Origin: Halochromatium sp.
GTDB taxonomy: Bacteria > Pseudomonadota > Gammaproteobacteria > Chromatiales > Chromatiaceae
DNA length: 64,000 bases
Direction: 5' to 3'
Assembly: GCA_010912705.1 (NCBI GenBank)
Contig: POWB01000006.1
Span: 117,602-181,601, forward strand
Positions 1 through 9,800 of the stretch are shown piece after piece. Within the stretch, counting starts at the first letter, position 1. The number at the start of each line of letters is the position of its first letter. A program made the position numbers and the translations under genes. The notes under the pieces were generated by a model. It was not told where the DNA came from, made no database searches, and saw only the letters and a list, made by a program, of their open reading frames with translations.

Positions 1-183
1 CGCGAGATCCAGACCGGTCAATTCGCTAAGGAGTTCACGCTCGAGAATCAGGCCGGCGCGCCGGCAATGAAGGCCATGCGTCGCCTCTCGCAAGAGCATC
101 AGATCGAGCAAGTCGGCAGCCGGCTGCGCGAGATGATGCCCTGGATTCGCGAGAAGCAGTTGGTCGATAAGTCGCGGAACTAA
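1..183 (+). CDS. ilvC: Ketol-acid reductoisomerase, C-terminal end (partial)
   Basis: Only the last 60 codons are in the window, open from base 1 to a TAA stop at 181-183. The peptide reads [12 protein letters not shown], then MKAMRR, and ends in [16 protein letters not shown], which matches the conserved C-terminal knotted domain of IlvC. The enzyme isomerises and reduces acetolactate or acetohydroxybutyrate with NADPH in branched-chain amino acid synthesis. The substrate-binding glutamate and nucleotide-binding parts lie upstream and cannot be checked. Identification is by recognition of the tail only, but the match is strong. The gene converges on the leftward unit that ends at 361, with a palindromic repeat between them. 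Confidence 0.85.
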   Translation, partial: REIQTGQFAKEFTLENQAGAPAMKAMRRLSQEHQIEQVGSRLREMMPWIREKQLVDKSRN

Positions 184-203
184 TCGCTAGTCTGCCCAAA
201 CGG

Positions 204-311
204 CTCGCGCAGAGACGCAGAGGCGCAAAGGAAGAAAGAACTTGCTCGGTGTTCCCAGTGCGCTTCTCTTGTCCTTCTCTTCTTCTCTGCGCCTTTGCAT
301 CTCTGCGCGAG
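204..311. repeat. Long imperfect palindrome of the CGCAGAGACGCAGAGGCGC type
   Basis: The left arm (about 204-240, starting CTCGCGCAGAGACGCAGAG) is nearly the reverse complement of the right arm (about 273-311, ending CATCTCTGCGCGAG). The loop is about 32 bases and purine or pyrimidine rich. It fills the gap between the convergent ends of ilvC and the gene at 361-861, so it could fold as a hairpin in both transcripts and act as a two-way terminator. Similar CGCAGAG-rich palindromes are scattered in many environmental proteobacterial genomes. Apparent reading frames across it are artefacts of the repeat. Confidence 0.75.
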
Positions 312-340
312 ATCTCTTTTTCTTATGACATCTACGCGAC
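306..340 (+). repeat. 35-bp dispersed repeat, copy 1
   Basis: This stretch begins CGCGAGATCTCTTTTTCTT and ends CTACGCGAC. It recurs in inverted orientation at 37333-37367 with 32 of 35 positions identical by eye. It abuts the right arm of the 204-311 palindrome, so the two probably form one compound repeat element. Both copies sit between convergent genes. Confidence 0.7.
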
Positions 341-360
341 TTCGCGTGAGATTTATAAAG

Positions 361-861
361 TTATAACTCGAGAACGGTCGCCATGACGTCGTAGAAGAGA
401 TCCAACCAGGGCTCAGTGGAGCTGAAATGGCGCGTATGCGGGGCGCCACTGAGGCTCTCGCGGACCGCAATATAGCTCAGTTGGCTCGAGAAGCTGTGCT
501 CAACCGCAAAGGTTCGGTGCCCACCTGGCATCTTCAGACGCAGCCCATGCGGCAGTTCTTGACCCCCGAGATAGCCTTCTAGGAGGCTCAGGGCACGATC
601 ATCCCGGCGATCGAAATCATCGGGCCAGATCCGTTTCATGGCATCGACCCGTAAGGGTTGGTCTTTGATCTCATCAAAGGCCTTGAGTAGCGGCTTGGCA
701 GCCTCGTGGCGTTCGACTGCCAGACGCTCGTGCTCATCTTTCTGCTGCTCTTGCGCTTGCGTCCGGTTGCCGGACTTTGCACGGATCTTGCTGAGCGTAT
801 CCTTCATCGACTGTGCTTCTGTATCAGGAATCTGCCTCTGGCTTGGCGAGGCTGTTGACAT
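361..861 (-). CDS. Hypothetical protein, third gene of the octaheme cytochrome unit
   Basis: The 166-residue product is not recognised. It is soluble by eye, with no signal peptide, membrane segment or CxxCH heme motif. The first 60 residues are polar and rich in Gln, Lys and Glu (QAQEQQKDEHERLAVERHEA), suggesting a helical or coiled segment. The C-terminal half is mixed, with RIWPDDFDRRDD and a run ending LDLFYDVMATVLEL. The ATG at 861 directly abuts the TGA stop of the cytochrome b gene (TGAATG), so translation is probably coupled and the protein may serve assembly, maturation or regulation of that complex. That role is inference from position only. Confidence 0.6.
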   Translation of the reverse strand: MSTASPSQRQIPDTEAQSMKDTLSKIRAKSGNRTQAQEQQKDEHERLAVERHEAAKPLLKAFDEIKDQPLRVDAMKRIWPDDFDRRDDRALSLLEGYLGGQELPHGLRLKMPGGHRTFAVEHSFSSQLSYIAVRESLSGAPHTRHFSSTEPWLDLFYDVMATVLEL

Positions 862-1515
862 TCAGCGAATCTGCTCCGGCTCATCCTTACGCAGATAGGC
901 CTCTTCTTCCGGCGTCAGATCCACCTCGTCGAAGCCGGTAATCATTGGCATTACATGCTCACGAAAGGAATGGCCAGTGGTGAGCATGTAGACGTGGACG
1001 AAGACGAAGGTGAGGATCGCGAAGGCGGCTGCCGTATGCACCAATGCAACGCCCTCGAGCCAGGCGGGGGCGTTGGGGATGTTACGCCAGGCGAAGTAGA
1101 ACAGATAGGCGAGGCCGCTGATCCAGATCGCTGGGAACAGTACGATCTTGAGCATCAGGTAGGCCAGTGCCTGCAGCGGGTTGTGCTTGCGCCAATAGGC
1201 CTTGCGGTAGGGATGGCGCTCGCCTTTGAAGATGCCGTAGCTGTAATAGCGCAGCACGCCCCACATTCCGGTGATGGTCGGGATGAAGTGCCGCCAGGTG
1301 CGGGTGGTGAAGAGCCAGAAGATACTGAAGGCCCAGAGCAGTAGCAACGCCAGCGCGGCACCGGTGTGCCAGGTGACGGCGGTCTCGAAGCTGACTAAGC
1401 TGTGGAATCCGTGCAGGCCGAAACCGGTGATCAGCAGGATGAGGATCAGCAGCATCTGCGACCAGTGCCAGAAGCGCTCGAAACCGCTAAAGATCTTGAC
1501 TTGATGTAGGGCCAT
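862..1515 (-). CDS. Membrane cytochrome b, partner of the octaheme cytochrome
   Basis: The 217-residue protein has four hydrophobic segments (about 20-38, 50-70, 120-142 and 155-178) and belongs to the diheme cytochrome b family of Ni/Fe-hydrogenase, formate dehydrogenase and thiosulfate reductase membrane subunits. Candidate heme ligands are the His in FERFWHWSQ, VTWHTG, LVHTAAA and FVHVYM. The likely role is to pass electrons between the quinone pool and the periplasmic octaheme protein encoded just upstream. Its ATG shares one base with that gene's stop (TGATG), a sign of translational coupling. Direction of electron flow cannot be told from sequence. The start is fixed by the overlap. Confidence 0.8.
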   Translation of the reverse strand: MALHQVKIFSGFERFWHWSQMLLILILLITGFGLHGFHSLVSFETAVTWHTGAALALLLLWAFSIFWLFTTRTWRHFIPTITGMWGVLRYYSYGIFKGERHPYRKAYWRKHNPLQALAYLMLKIVLFPAIWISGLAYLFYFAWRNIPNAPAWLEGVALVHTAAAFAILTFVFVHVYMLTTGHSFREHVMPMITGFDEVDLTPEEEAYLRKDEPEQIR

Positions 1516-3197
1516 CAGTGGTGGCTCCCCTTGGGCGAGAAGAAGCGAATACCGGCATGAATCAGGATGCCGCCGAGGGTGCCGGCGACGATCAGGGTGC
1601 CGATGATGTCGAGCCAGCGGTTACGATCGCGACCCGGGAGATAAACGCCCTTGACCTCGGCGAGGCGGCTATCCTTGGGCGTATGGCAATCGCCACAGGC
1701 CAGCGCCTGCTCCTTAGGCGTGACCATGTGCGTGATCGGCCACCAGGAGAGGGTCTCGATGAAGCCGTATTCGCCAGAATAGTTGAGTCCGAAGTCGGCC
1801 ATCCCCTTCTCGATGGCGGCGCCCATATCGTAGTTGCCCCAGTAGGCGGCATCGTCTTCACCCCAGAGATGGGTATAGACCAGGGTGCCATTGCCCTTAT
1901 CGTAGGGCTGCCAGGTATGCATGCGCTTAAAGGGCCAGATGCGTGAGCGCTCATCCTCGCGCGAGCCGCTGAAGCCGTTGATCTCGATCGATTCGGCGTT
2001 GGGGTCAAAGGTCGTGTCGATGGTGGTATAGACCATCTGGCCATCGAACCAGTCGTACTCGGGGATGATGTTCTCGTCGTAGACGAAGTCGCCCTTGATC
2101 GACTTGTAGGTGTAGCGGTGGCCGCCGTTACCCTGGATATAGCCCTCTTCGTGGTAGCCCTCGCCGTCGCGGGTCCTGCCGGCGGTCCGCCAATCCCAAT
2201 CGATCACGGTGGCGACGCCGCCACGGGCGAATTCGGGGATATGGCAGGTCTGGCAGGCGATGCTTTGTACGTGGTCGTTGAGCTTGAAGCCAGCCAGCGA
2301 GTCGACCGGGTGGGGTGCCAGCCCGTGGCAGGATTCACAGGTGGCGACATCGGTGCGTTGGCCGGGGAGTCCAGTGCCCTCGGTGTCCTTGGAGACGATC
2401 TGATAGCGGCTGCCGGCCCAGACATGCTTGTTGGTCACATGGCAGGCGGTGCAGGCGAAGTTGAGCCCATCGACGCCCATGTGCACATCAAGCGAGCGGG
2501 GTGGCTGCTTCAGCGCGGTCGAGAGGTCGCCATGCTTGACGTTGTCACCACCGCCGCCGTTGAAATGGCAGGCGCCACAGTTGGCACGCTGGGGTAGGTC
2601 GACACTCTGCGCGGCAGCAGCGAGGTCGATCGGCGGTTTGCCTTCAAACATCACCGAGCAGGCCGGGCTGCCCTCAGAATTGGGCGTCTTATAATAGGTG
2701 CCGGTGGTCTCGTGGCAGACCAAGCAGTCGATCTTGGTCTCATCGGTGAAGTCGAAGCTCTCGTCTTTCCAGCCGTAGCCGGCGTGGCACTGGGCGCACA
2801 TGCCCTCGTTGCCGCGGGAGTTGGTGCAGAAATTGTTGATCAGGTAGCGCTTGCCGAGCTGCTGGCCGGTGTTCGGATCTTGATACGACCAGGTCCAATG
2901 AATATTCTTCATGAAGTGTTGGCCAGTCTCGGTATGACAACTGAGACAAGCCTGGGTGACCTGCGAGCCGGTCTCGAACGGCCCCTTGAGTTCATCGAAC
3001 TTGGTGTGGTCGGCGGTACCGCCTTGCAATGGACCTGAGATCTGGGGTGGCGGTGCGCTTGTGGCTGGTGGCGTTGGCCAGCTCCCGGCGTCGGCGTTGG
3101 CCAGCTGGACAACCGCGCTGAAGGGGCCTGCGAGTAGGCATGCCAAGGCGTATCGGCCGATGATTCGCAGAGGCGAAAGGCGATGGTGACCACGCAT
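1515..3197 (-). CDS. Octaheme c-type cytochrome, tetrathionate reductase (OTR) family
   Basis: Eight CxxCH heme-binding motifs are visible at about residues 84, 134, 158, 207, 249, 287, 315 and 501 (CLSCH, CAQCH, CLVCH, CGACH, CTACH, CESCH, CQTCH, CGDCH). The spacing, with seven motifs in the first 320 residues and the last near the C-terminus, fits the octaheme tetrathionate reductase family known from Shewanella. Those enzymes act in the periplasm and can reduce tetrathionate, nitrite and hydroxylamine in vitro. I chose the ATG at 3197 (560 residues) because GGAGAG lies at ribosome-binding distance and a signal peptide follows; an in-frame start at 3260 would put 21 residues before it. A C-terminal hydrophobic helix (about 529-550) suggests membrane anchoring. 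The physiological substrate is uncertain. Confidence 0.88.
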   Translation of the reverse strand: MRGHHRLSPLRIIGRYALACLLAGPFSAVVQLANADAGSWPTPPATSAPPPQISGPLQGGTADHTKFDELKGPFETGSQVTQACLSCHTETGQHFMKNIHWTWSYQDPNTGQQLGKRYLINNFCTNSRGNEGMCAQCHAGYGWKDESFDFTDETKIDCLVCHETTGTYYKTPNSEGSPACSVMFEGKPPIDLAAAAQSVDLPQRANCGACHFNGGGGDNVKHGDLSTALKQPPRSLDVHMGVDGLNFACTACHVTNKHVWAGSRYQIVSKDTEGTGLPGQRTDVATCESCHGLAPHPVDSLAGFKLNDHVQSIACQTCHIPEFARGGVATVIDWDWRTAGRTRDGEGYHEEGYIQGNGGHRYTYKSIKGDFVYDENIIPEYDWFDGQMVYTTIDTTFDPNAESIEINGFSGSREDERSRIWPFKRMHTWQPYDKGNGTLVYTHLWGEDDAAYWGNYDMGAAIEKGMADFGLNYSGEYGFIETLSWWPITHMVTPKEQALACGDCHTPKDSRLAEVKGVYLPGRDRNRWLDIIGTLIVAGTLGGILIHAGIRFFSPKGSHH

Positions 3198-3456
3198 GGT
3201 TGGCTCTCCTATCAGTGATCGGTCGGACAAGCCCTGCATTTGGGGCTGGTACTGAATCACTAAGCATGCGGTGCAGCCGGCATCTCGTCCCTGATATGGC
3301 GCAAGAGACTGACGTGATGGCTCATTGATCTGCGCCAGATAAACCGCGCCTGTTGTAAGGTTGTGCGTGCTATCGCTCGTCTTAGTCTCATCTAGGGGCT
3401 CATCCTTGAGCCCGAGAGGTGCTGAGCCGCGGTTGGCGCAGCGCAGCAGCGCTAGA

Positions 3457-3870
3457 TCAACCGAGCTCGTCGGTGCCGATTTGCTTCATCAGGTTGAAGC
3501 TCTTGACGAAAGGTCCGGCCATGCGCGGGTCCTTGATCATTGCGCCGTAATCACCGGTCTTGAATTTGAGCTTGCCAGTGGCGTAGGCAGTACCCATGCC
3601 GACCATGCCAATGCCCTTCTCGACCCATTTCAGCCAGTCCTTCATGTCGGCGCGCATGTCCCAATCTGGACTCTCGCCAGACCAATCGCCGGCGCGGACG
3701 CAGACGCCGTTCTCGACCACGAAAACACCTCGTGGGTCAGTCTCATCCTTGAATCCACAGGTGATGATGGAGTTAAAGCCGATCTCAGCGAGCTTACCGC
3801 TGACCTCAGGGTCGTTATTCCAGCCGTCTTTGAGCTGGTTCATCCAATCCGCGGAAAAGAGTTTGGCCAT
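3457..3870 (-). CDS. SCP2 sterol-binding-like domain protein
   Basis: The 137-residue soluble protein resembles small stand-alone SCP2-type lipid-binding proteins. It starts MAKLFSADWMNQLKDGWNN, a typical opening in proteins annotated this way, and the C-terminal half has the pattern GKLKFKTGDYGAMI. These proteins have a hydrophobic tunnel that binds lipids or acyl groups; the ligand here is unknown. It has a good ribosome site (GGAGGA about 11 bases before ATG at 3870) and lies 259 bases upstream-facing from the octaheme gene, so it is probably transcribed on its own. Assignment is by pattern and moderately sure. Confidence 0.6.
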   Translation of the reverse strand: MAKLFSADWMNQLKDGWNNDPEVSGKLAEIGFNSIITCGFKDETDPRGVFVVENGVCVRAGDWSGESPDWDMRADMKDWLKWVEKGIGMVGMGTAYATGKLKFKTGDYGAMIKDPRMAGPFVKSFNLMKQIGTDELG

Positions 3871-4060
3871 GATTGAGTGTCCTCCGTTGTTCGGTGTCTG
3901 GGGGCGGCGTTCTTGGGTTGACAGAAGCTGAGCCGAGGTTGTGGCGAGGTTCGGCTCGACCTCAATGCTGCAGACTCATACCTCGCTCGCCCGGATTCTA
4001 CCAGCAAGCAGGCTCGGGTTGGGGTAATCCTCAAGCCTTGCGATGTCTTCGTTGGTACCT

Positions 4061-5599
4061 TCAGCCGACGTCAAGGGTGATGCCGGCGGCGGTGAGACGC
4101 GCTGCCTCTTCCTCAAATTCCAACCGCGTGAGCGGATGGTCGTCGAGCCAGTTGGCGGGAAAACGCAGCCGCAGCGTCTCACCATCAGCCGCGACCTGGG
4201 GCTTGGGCTCGGCGCTCGCTGAGCGACCACGATGCATCAGCACGGCGAGCCGAAGCAAGATACTGAGCCGGCGCCCGCACTCGCGCGCTGGGCGCGGCAG
4301 CGCCATGAAGACATCGATTGGAAACTTGCGCCGATGACCCAAGACGAGGGCGGCGAGGGCGTCTTGCTCTTGGCGGGTAAAGCCCGAGAGATCAGCATTG
4401 CGCAGGAGATAGGCACCATGCTTCTGGTACTGACTATGGGAGACAGCGAGCCCGATCTCATGGAGGTCAGCGGCCCAGCCGAGCATCTTTGGATAATTAT
4501 CCTGGTCGAGCGCCCAAGACTCGCGTAACTGCTCGTAGAGGTCGAGCGCGGTGGCGCGCACGCGTCCGGCGTGCTCCAGGTCGGTATCGAAGCGGCGGCA
4601 GAGGGTTGCGACGGTGCGCTCACGCACATCCTCGTGGTGGACACGTCCAACCATCTCGTAGATCAGGCCTTCTCTGAGTGCCTCATCTGAGGCCCGCATC
4701 CTTTCGATCGCCAGGTTTTGGAAGACCGCCCGCAACACCGCTACGCCGCCAGCGAAGACCGGTCGGCGCTCGTCGCTGAGCCCCTTGAGGGCGAGCGCGG
4801 AGACCTTGCCGCAGTCGATCATTGCCGTGCGCAGCTTGCTGAGTGCCTCAGCGGTGATGCCGTCGTCGCTCCAGCCCTCGGCCGCGATCACCGCTGCGAT
4901 GGCCTTGATGGTGCCCGAGCTGCCAGTGGCCGTGGTCCAGCCGGATTGGCGAAACAGCTCGCGCACTGGGCGAATCTCGAGCGCGCAGGCAAGCTCGGCG
5001 CGGTCCATCTGCTTGGCGCTGATCTTGTCGTTGGCAAAGTAGCGCCGCGAGATGCTGACACAGCCCATGTGTAGGCTCTCGCGCAGTGTGGCGCTAAAGC
5101 CTTGACCGACGATCAGCTCGGTGCTACCACCGCCGATATCGACTACCAGCCGTTTCTCGTCGCCGATGGCGAGTCCGTGTGCGACGCCGAGGTAGACCAG
5201 ACGGGCCTCCTCGCGTCCGGCAATGACCTCAATCGGGTGCTGCAGTACCGCCTCGGCGGATTCGATAAAGCGCGTCTCTGGCCTGAGCTGACGCAGGGTA
5301 TTGGTGCCGACGACACGAACATTGGCGGGGTCGACACCGCGCAGGCGTTGGCCAATGCGTTCCAGGCAGGCGAGGGCACGCTCGGCGACTTCGGGATCGA
5401 GATACTTGTCTTCGGTCAGCCCTTCGCCGAGGCGCACCATCTCCTTGTAGCGATCGATCACTTGCAGGGTACCGCCGTCGACGCGTGCGACCAGCAGGTG
5501 GAAGGAGTTTGATCCCAGGTCTACGGCAGCGAAGCTGTCGGCCGGCGCAGAAGGCAGGCGGTCAGGGGGCGGGGCGACGGAGACGGCGGCGTCGGCCAT
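4061..5599 (-). CDS. ppx: Exopolyphosphatase (Ppx/GppA family)
   Basis: The product contains the phosphatase motifs of the actin-like ASKHA fold: FAAVDLGSNSFHLLVA near the start, VVGTNTLRQLRP, then VDIGGGSTELIVG and GSSGTIKA. A C-terminal HD-like helical region (HEIGLAVSHSQYQKHGAYLL) follows, as in full-length Ppx. It should cleave terminal phosphate from polyphosphate and perhaps hydrolyse pppGpp. I chose the ATG at 5599 (512 residues), which has GAGG at suitable distance and matches family length; an upstream in-frame start at 5680 adds 27 weakly conserved residues. The gene lies downstream of the ZntB-type gene on the same strand. Confidence 0.88.
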   Translation of the reverse strand: MADAAVSVAPPPDRLPSAPADSFAAVDLGSNSFHLLVARVDGGTLQVIDRYKEMVRLGEGLTEDKYLDPEVAERALACLERIGQRLRGVDPANVRVVGTNTLRQLRPETRFIESAEAVLQHPIEVIAGREEARLVYLGVAHGLAIGDEKRLVVDIGGGSTELIVGQGFSATLRESLHMGCVSISRRYFANDKISAKQMDRAELACALEIRPVRELFRQSGWTTATGSSGTIKAIAAVIAAEGWSDDGITAEALSKLRTAMIDCGKVSALALKGLSDERRPVFAGGVAVLRAVFQNLAIERMRASDEALREGLIYEMVGRVHHEDVRERTVATLCRRFDTDLEHAGRVRATALDLYEQLRESWALDQDNYPKMLGWAADLHEIGLAVSHSQYQKHGAYLLRNADLSGFTRQEQDALAALVLGHRRKFPIDVFMALPRPARECGRRLSILLRLAVLMHRGRSASAEPKPQVAADGETLRLRFPANWLDDHPLTRLEFEEEAARLTAAGITLDVG

Positions 5600-5685
5600 G
5601 CGATCCTCGGTAGCGTTAGCGGCATCGGCGCCAAAGTATAGTCGCCTTTGGCGTCGATGGGTTGCCGCAGAAGCAATCAAGCAGG

Positions 5686-6843
5686 CTAAAGCCAGCCTTT
5701 ACGATGCAGGGCCCAGATCTGAGCGGCAACCAGTCCGACTAGGAAGATGACGAGGATGAGAAAGGACCAGGGGTCGTTCGCATCCGGGATGCCGGCAAGG
5801 TTGACGCCGAGGAGACCAGTGATGAAGGTCAGCGGCAGAAAGATTGCGGTGATCACGGTCAGCGAAAACAGCCGACGCTCGGTCTTCTCGGTCGAGCGCT
5901 GCAGGATCTCGTCTTGGGTGATCTCGCCGATCTGTTGCGCCGCATCCAGTCCCTCGACATACTGAGTACACTGGTGCGCCACCTCGCGCACCATCGCCCG
6001 ATCGCTGGCTTTCATCCAAGGGAGGGGACTGGCGGCCAGGCGTGCAAGGGCGCGGCGCTGGGGTCCCAGCGAGCGGCGCATCCAGATCATCACGCGGCGC
6101 AGATGAGCCAGCTCGGCGACTAGGTCTTCAGCCGGCTTGGCATCGCGAAGACGGCCAATCTGGTGGCTTGCCTGAACCTGCTCGATGATCAGATCTTCCA
6201 TGTTGGCGACCATCAGGTCGGCGAGGGTCGCGATCAGGCTGCTGGCGTTGGTGGGCCCGATACCTGCGTTGAGGTCGTGGCGAAGCTGCATCGGTGCACG
6301 GATATGCTCACGCCGGCAGCTGAGAATGCGTTGCCCGTCGCTCCAGAGGCGCAGTGCGATCATGTCAGTTGGCAAGGCGCCTGGAGCAAAGTTCAGCCCC
6401 TTGAGGATCAACAGCATGCCACCGTCGCGCTCTTCCAAGCGGGGGCTCACGCGGGCCGCCGTCAGTGCCTCCTGGGTCATGGCGTCCAGACCGCTATGCT
6501 CGCGTAACCAATGTCGCGCGTTGCTGTGTTTGGCGTCGATATGGACCCAAATGCAGCCCTGACGCGAGCCCGCTGCCGAGCCTCCCACTGGCGAGTGCTC
6601 TGCATCCGGTCCGAGCAGCTCTGGCCCCGCACCAAGCTCCGGGGGTGGCTGGGAGCGCGGATCAGCCAAGGCCCAGAGCCCGTTGCCCTGTTCTGCGGTT
6701 GGCTCCAGGTTTTTCCAGGTCAGCGGTCTGCCGCCGCCGCGGCCATCGAGCTGGTAGGCGCAGATGAGCCCAAACCAATTCTGGTATCTGACCTTTCCTA
6801 ACGGGCGTTGCGGTCGTCCGGTCCTGTTTTCGGTCGCTGTCAT
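5686..6843 (-). CDS. zntB: CorA/ZntB-family divalent cation transporter
   Basis: The 385-residue protein ends in two membrane helices with the segment LPLTFITGLLGVNLAGIP between a long helical region and the last helix. CorA proteins have GMN at the end of the first helix; GVN or GIN followed by GG or AGIP is typical of ZntB-like members, which move Zn2+ and related ions. The N-terminal two thirds is the cytoplasmic funnel domain, with WVHIDAKHSNARHWL near residue 100. The length is longer than E. coli ZntB (about 327) because of a low-complexity N-terminal part containing PPPELGAGPELLGPD. Ion choice cannot be settled by sequence. Confidence 0.78.
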   Translation of the reverse strand: MTATENRTGRPQRPLGKVRYQNWFGLICAYQLDGRGGGRPLTWKNLEPTAEQGNGLWALADPRSQPPPELGAGPELLGPDAEHSPVGGSAAGSRQGCIWVHIDAKHSNARHWLREHSGLDAMTQEALTAARVSPRLEERDGGMLLILKGLNFAPGALPTDMIALRLWSDGQRILSCRREHIRAPMQLRHDLNAGIGPTNASSLIATLADLMVANMEDLIIEQVQASHQIGRLRDAKPAEDLVAELAHLRRVMIWMRRSLGPQRRALARLAASPLPWMKASDRAMVREVAHQCTQYVEGLDAAQQIGEITQDEILQRSTEKTERRLFSLTVITAIFLPLTFITGLLGVNLAGIPDANDPWSFLILVIFLVGLVAAQIWALHRKGWL

Positions 6844-6877
6844 GGGGTGCCCATCAGCTGCTCATGGCCGTTGACGC

Positions 6878-9800
6878 TTAGCCTGCCTGCGCAGGTTCCA
6901 ACGGCGGTGCTCCCGGCTGTGCTGAGTCACTAGCTATCGCTGGCGGGCGACGCATCATGATCTCAAGGGGCTCGGCCGAGCGCAGATGGATGTCGCGCTG
7001 CGGGAAGGCGATGCCAATACCGGCCGCGCGGAACTTGTCGTCGATTGCCTGATGCAGCTCGGTCAGCACCGCCAACCGGAACTCGAGGCTCTCGAGATAA
7101 CAGCGCAGCACGAGGTTAAGGGCATTATCACCGAAGCCTTCAAAGGTGATCATGGGCGCTGGATCATCGAGGATCTTCGGATGCTCAGCGGCGACCTCGC
7201 TCAGCAGGGCAAGTGCCTTGCGCGTATCGCTGCCATATTCGATGCCGACCGGAATCACCACCCGGTTAAGCTGATCGGTCAGGGTCCAGTTCAATAAACG
7301 CCCAGTAATGAACTCCTTATTGGGCACTAGCAGCTCCTGCTTGTCCCAATTGCGGATGGTGGTGGCGCGGATCTGAATCCGGGTGACGTTGCCGGTGGTG
7401 TCGCCGATGGTCACGGTATCACCGACCCGCACTGGGCGCTCAAAGAGGATGATCAAGCCGCTGATGAAGTTGGCAACGATCTCCTGCAGCCCGAAGCCGA
7501 TACCGACGCTGAGCGCCGCCACCAGCCATTGCACCTGTGACCACTGGAGGCCTAACGTGCTCACGATCAGCAGCAGACCCACCGCAGTGATCGTATAGCG
7601 CGTCAGGGTGACCAGCGTATAGCGTCCGCTGGTGCTGACCTCGGTATTCTTCAGCAGCAGGATCTCGAGCAGTGCCGGCAGGTTCTTGACCGCAATCAGC
7701 GCCGCCGTGGCGATCACCAGGATCAGTCCGAGATCGGCTAGAGTCACCGGAACCAGCTCCTTGGCGCCGTCAACCATCGCGGTGTAGCTCCAGAGCGTCA
7801 CCTGTTCAAAGAGATTTAGCGCTGGCAAGACATCGGACCAAATCACCCAGAGGCCGACGGCCGCGATGATCACAATGCTGCTGTTGAGCAGTTTCCGCGT
7901 CTGGCTATCGAGTGCAGCCAGGTCGACCGAGTCGTCACTCGGCTCGACCCGTTGCGCACCCTGTTCGAGCGCTTCCCGCTGGGCCTCGCGCTGGGCGCGC
8001 CGCTCGAGCGCGGCCTCTAGCGCCAGGCCGCGCCGGGTGAGGATGAGCCAACGCACGATCAGCTGGTGCAAGACGACTAGTGCAAGCGCCAGCCAGAGCT
8101 CCGCGGCCACCGAGGCCAGCAAGGTGCCAGCAGTGTAGATGAAGCCAGCCAGCGCAATGGCCGCAAGTGCTGCGGGCATCAGTATCGCGAGCGGATACCA
8201 GATCAGCCGCAAGCGGTTCAGCCAGCCCTCCGGCTGCGCAGTAAGCAGGTTCTTGAAGACGCCATGCTTGGGATGCAATAGCCAAGCCGTGAGCGCGGCG
8301 AGTCCAAGGCAGAGCAGCACCAGCGCGATCCGTCCGAGGGTGCCGTCGAAGCTCGGATTCTGGGCGCGGCCAATGACATCAGCGGCAAAGCCAATGGGAA
8401 GTAACAGCAGTGCGGCGAGCTGGAAGCCGCGACGCAGTTGATCAAGCGGCTCGGCGCTCCAGCGAAAGTGGCGCTCGGCAACGCCACCGCGCAGACAGAG
8501 TAAGCGAAACGCGCGCAAGTAATAGAAGGGCAAGGCAATCCTGAGTAGACCTTCGCCAACCGCCTGGGCGAATGCTGTTGATGGCGTAGAGGCGCTCAGC
8601 TGCCAACCGATCAAGGCTGTGAGCAAGGGCCAGGGCAGGGCTAACAGCAGGGTTAAGCCGAGTGCGGACAGGGTCAAGGAGAAGCGGTCGGTACTGATAC
8701 GGCGCATCGGCTCGGCATAGCCACGGAGGCGCTTGCGCAGTAGGGGGTCGCTTGCCAAGAGTCCAATAACAACGAGACCGCCAAGCCAGAGCAGCGGTGA
8801 TGTGCGCAGGCCTTGCACCAGGCTGTTGAGCACGCCGGTCCAGTGCTCAGGGGCGACTAGCCACCAGATGGCTTGTGGCAGGGCGTCAAAGGGTTGTTGG
8901 GTGATCGAGGCTGCACTTCTGACCCAGAGCAGGTGCTCGGCCAAGAAGTCGCGGTAGCGATTGAGCAATTCGCTGTATTGGTCAGCAGTAAAATCTAGGT
9001 CGCCTATCGCGCGCTGATAGCTGTCTTGCAGACGCAGTGCCGTCCCTAAAAGCTCACGCTGCCGCAGCAGCAGCGCTCGCACCTGGCCGCGTAGCTCTGC
9101 TGCATAATCTGCAGATCGGCTGGCTTGCAGGTTCACCCCATCTGAGGAGGCGGGCTCAGAGATGATCTGAGCAATTGCGGCGTCGATATCCCCAAGATCG
9201 CTGAGCGCTTCACGCAGACGGAGCTGGCTTAGGGTCAGCTCGGCGATGCGCTCGGCACGGGCAGCAGCCTGTTCACGAAGGCTCGAAGCGTCGGGCAGAT
9301 CAGCACGCTCATCAACCAGGATCTGGCCCACGGCCTGGCTTAAGCCCGCTGCACTGATGCGCGCGCGGGCGTCCTTGAGATCGGTCTGGGCTTCGCGCAG
9401 CTGTTCTTCGAGGGCGGCCTGTTGTTCGTCTAGCTGACTGAGGCCTTCGGTGACCTCGCTGATGGTGTCGCTGATCTCGCGGTTGCGCCGCGCCACCTCG
9501 AGCAGAAGCGGATCAGCGTCGACCAGCTCGCGCTCCGCCGATTCGGTCTCTTCACGCGCGCGCTCGGCTTCGATGCCGCGTAACCGGTCGGCCTCGTTCT
9601 CGAGGTAGGCGCGCCGCAGCCGTAATCGCTCCAGCGTGGCTGTGCGTTGGTCGCGGCGGGCTTCGGCGAGCTGGCGGCGGGCGTCGGCACTGAGGATCTG
9701 CTGATCCAACATCAGCATCTCGGCGCGCAAGGCATCGCGCTGCGTCTCGAGCGCCCAGCGACGTGCTTGGCGCGCCTCGTCCTGCCCCTCGGGCTGAGGG

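Noticed and set aside
180..470. 96-codon minus-strand frame across the 204-311 palindrome
   Set aside because: It is made by the repeat and overlaps the end of the gene at 361-861.
1515..3197. Octaheme protein as hydroxylamine oxidoreductase
   Set aside because: The heme spacing and the lack of the Tyr cross-link region fit the OTR group better; catalytic direction remains open.
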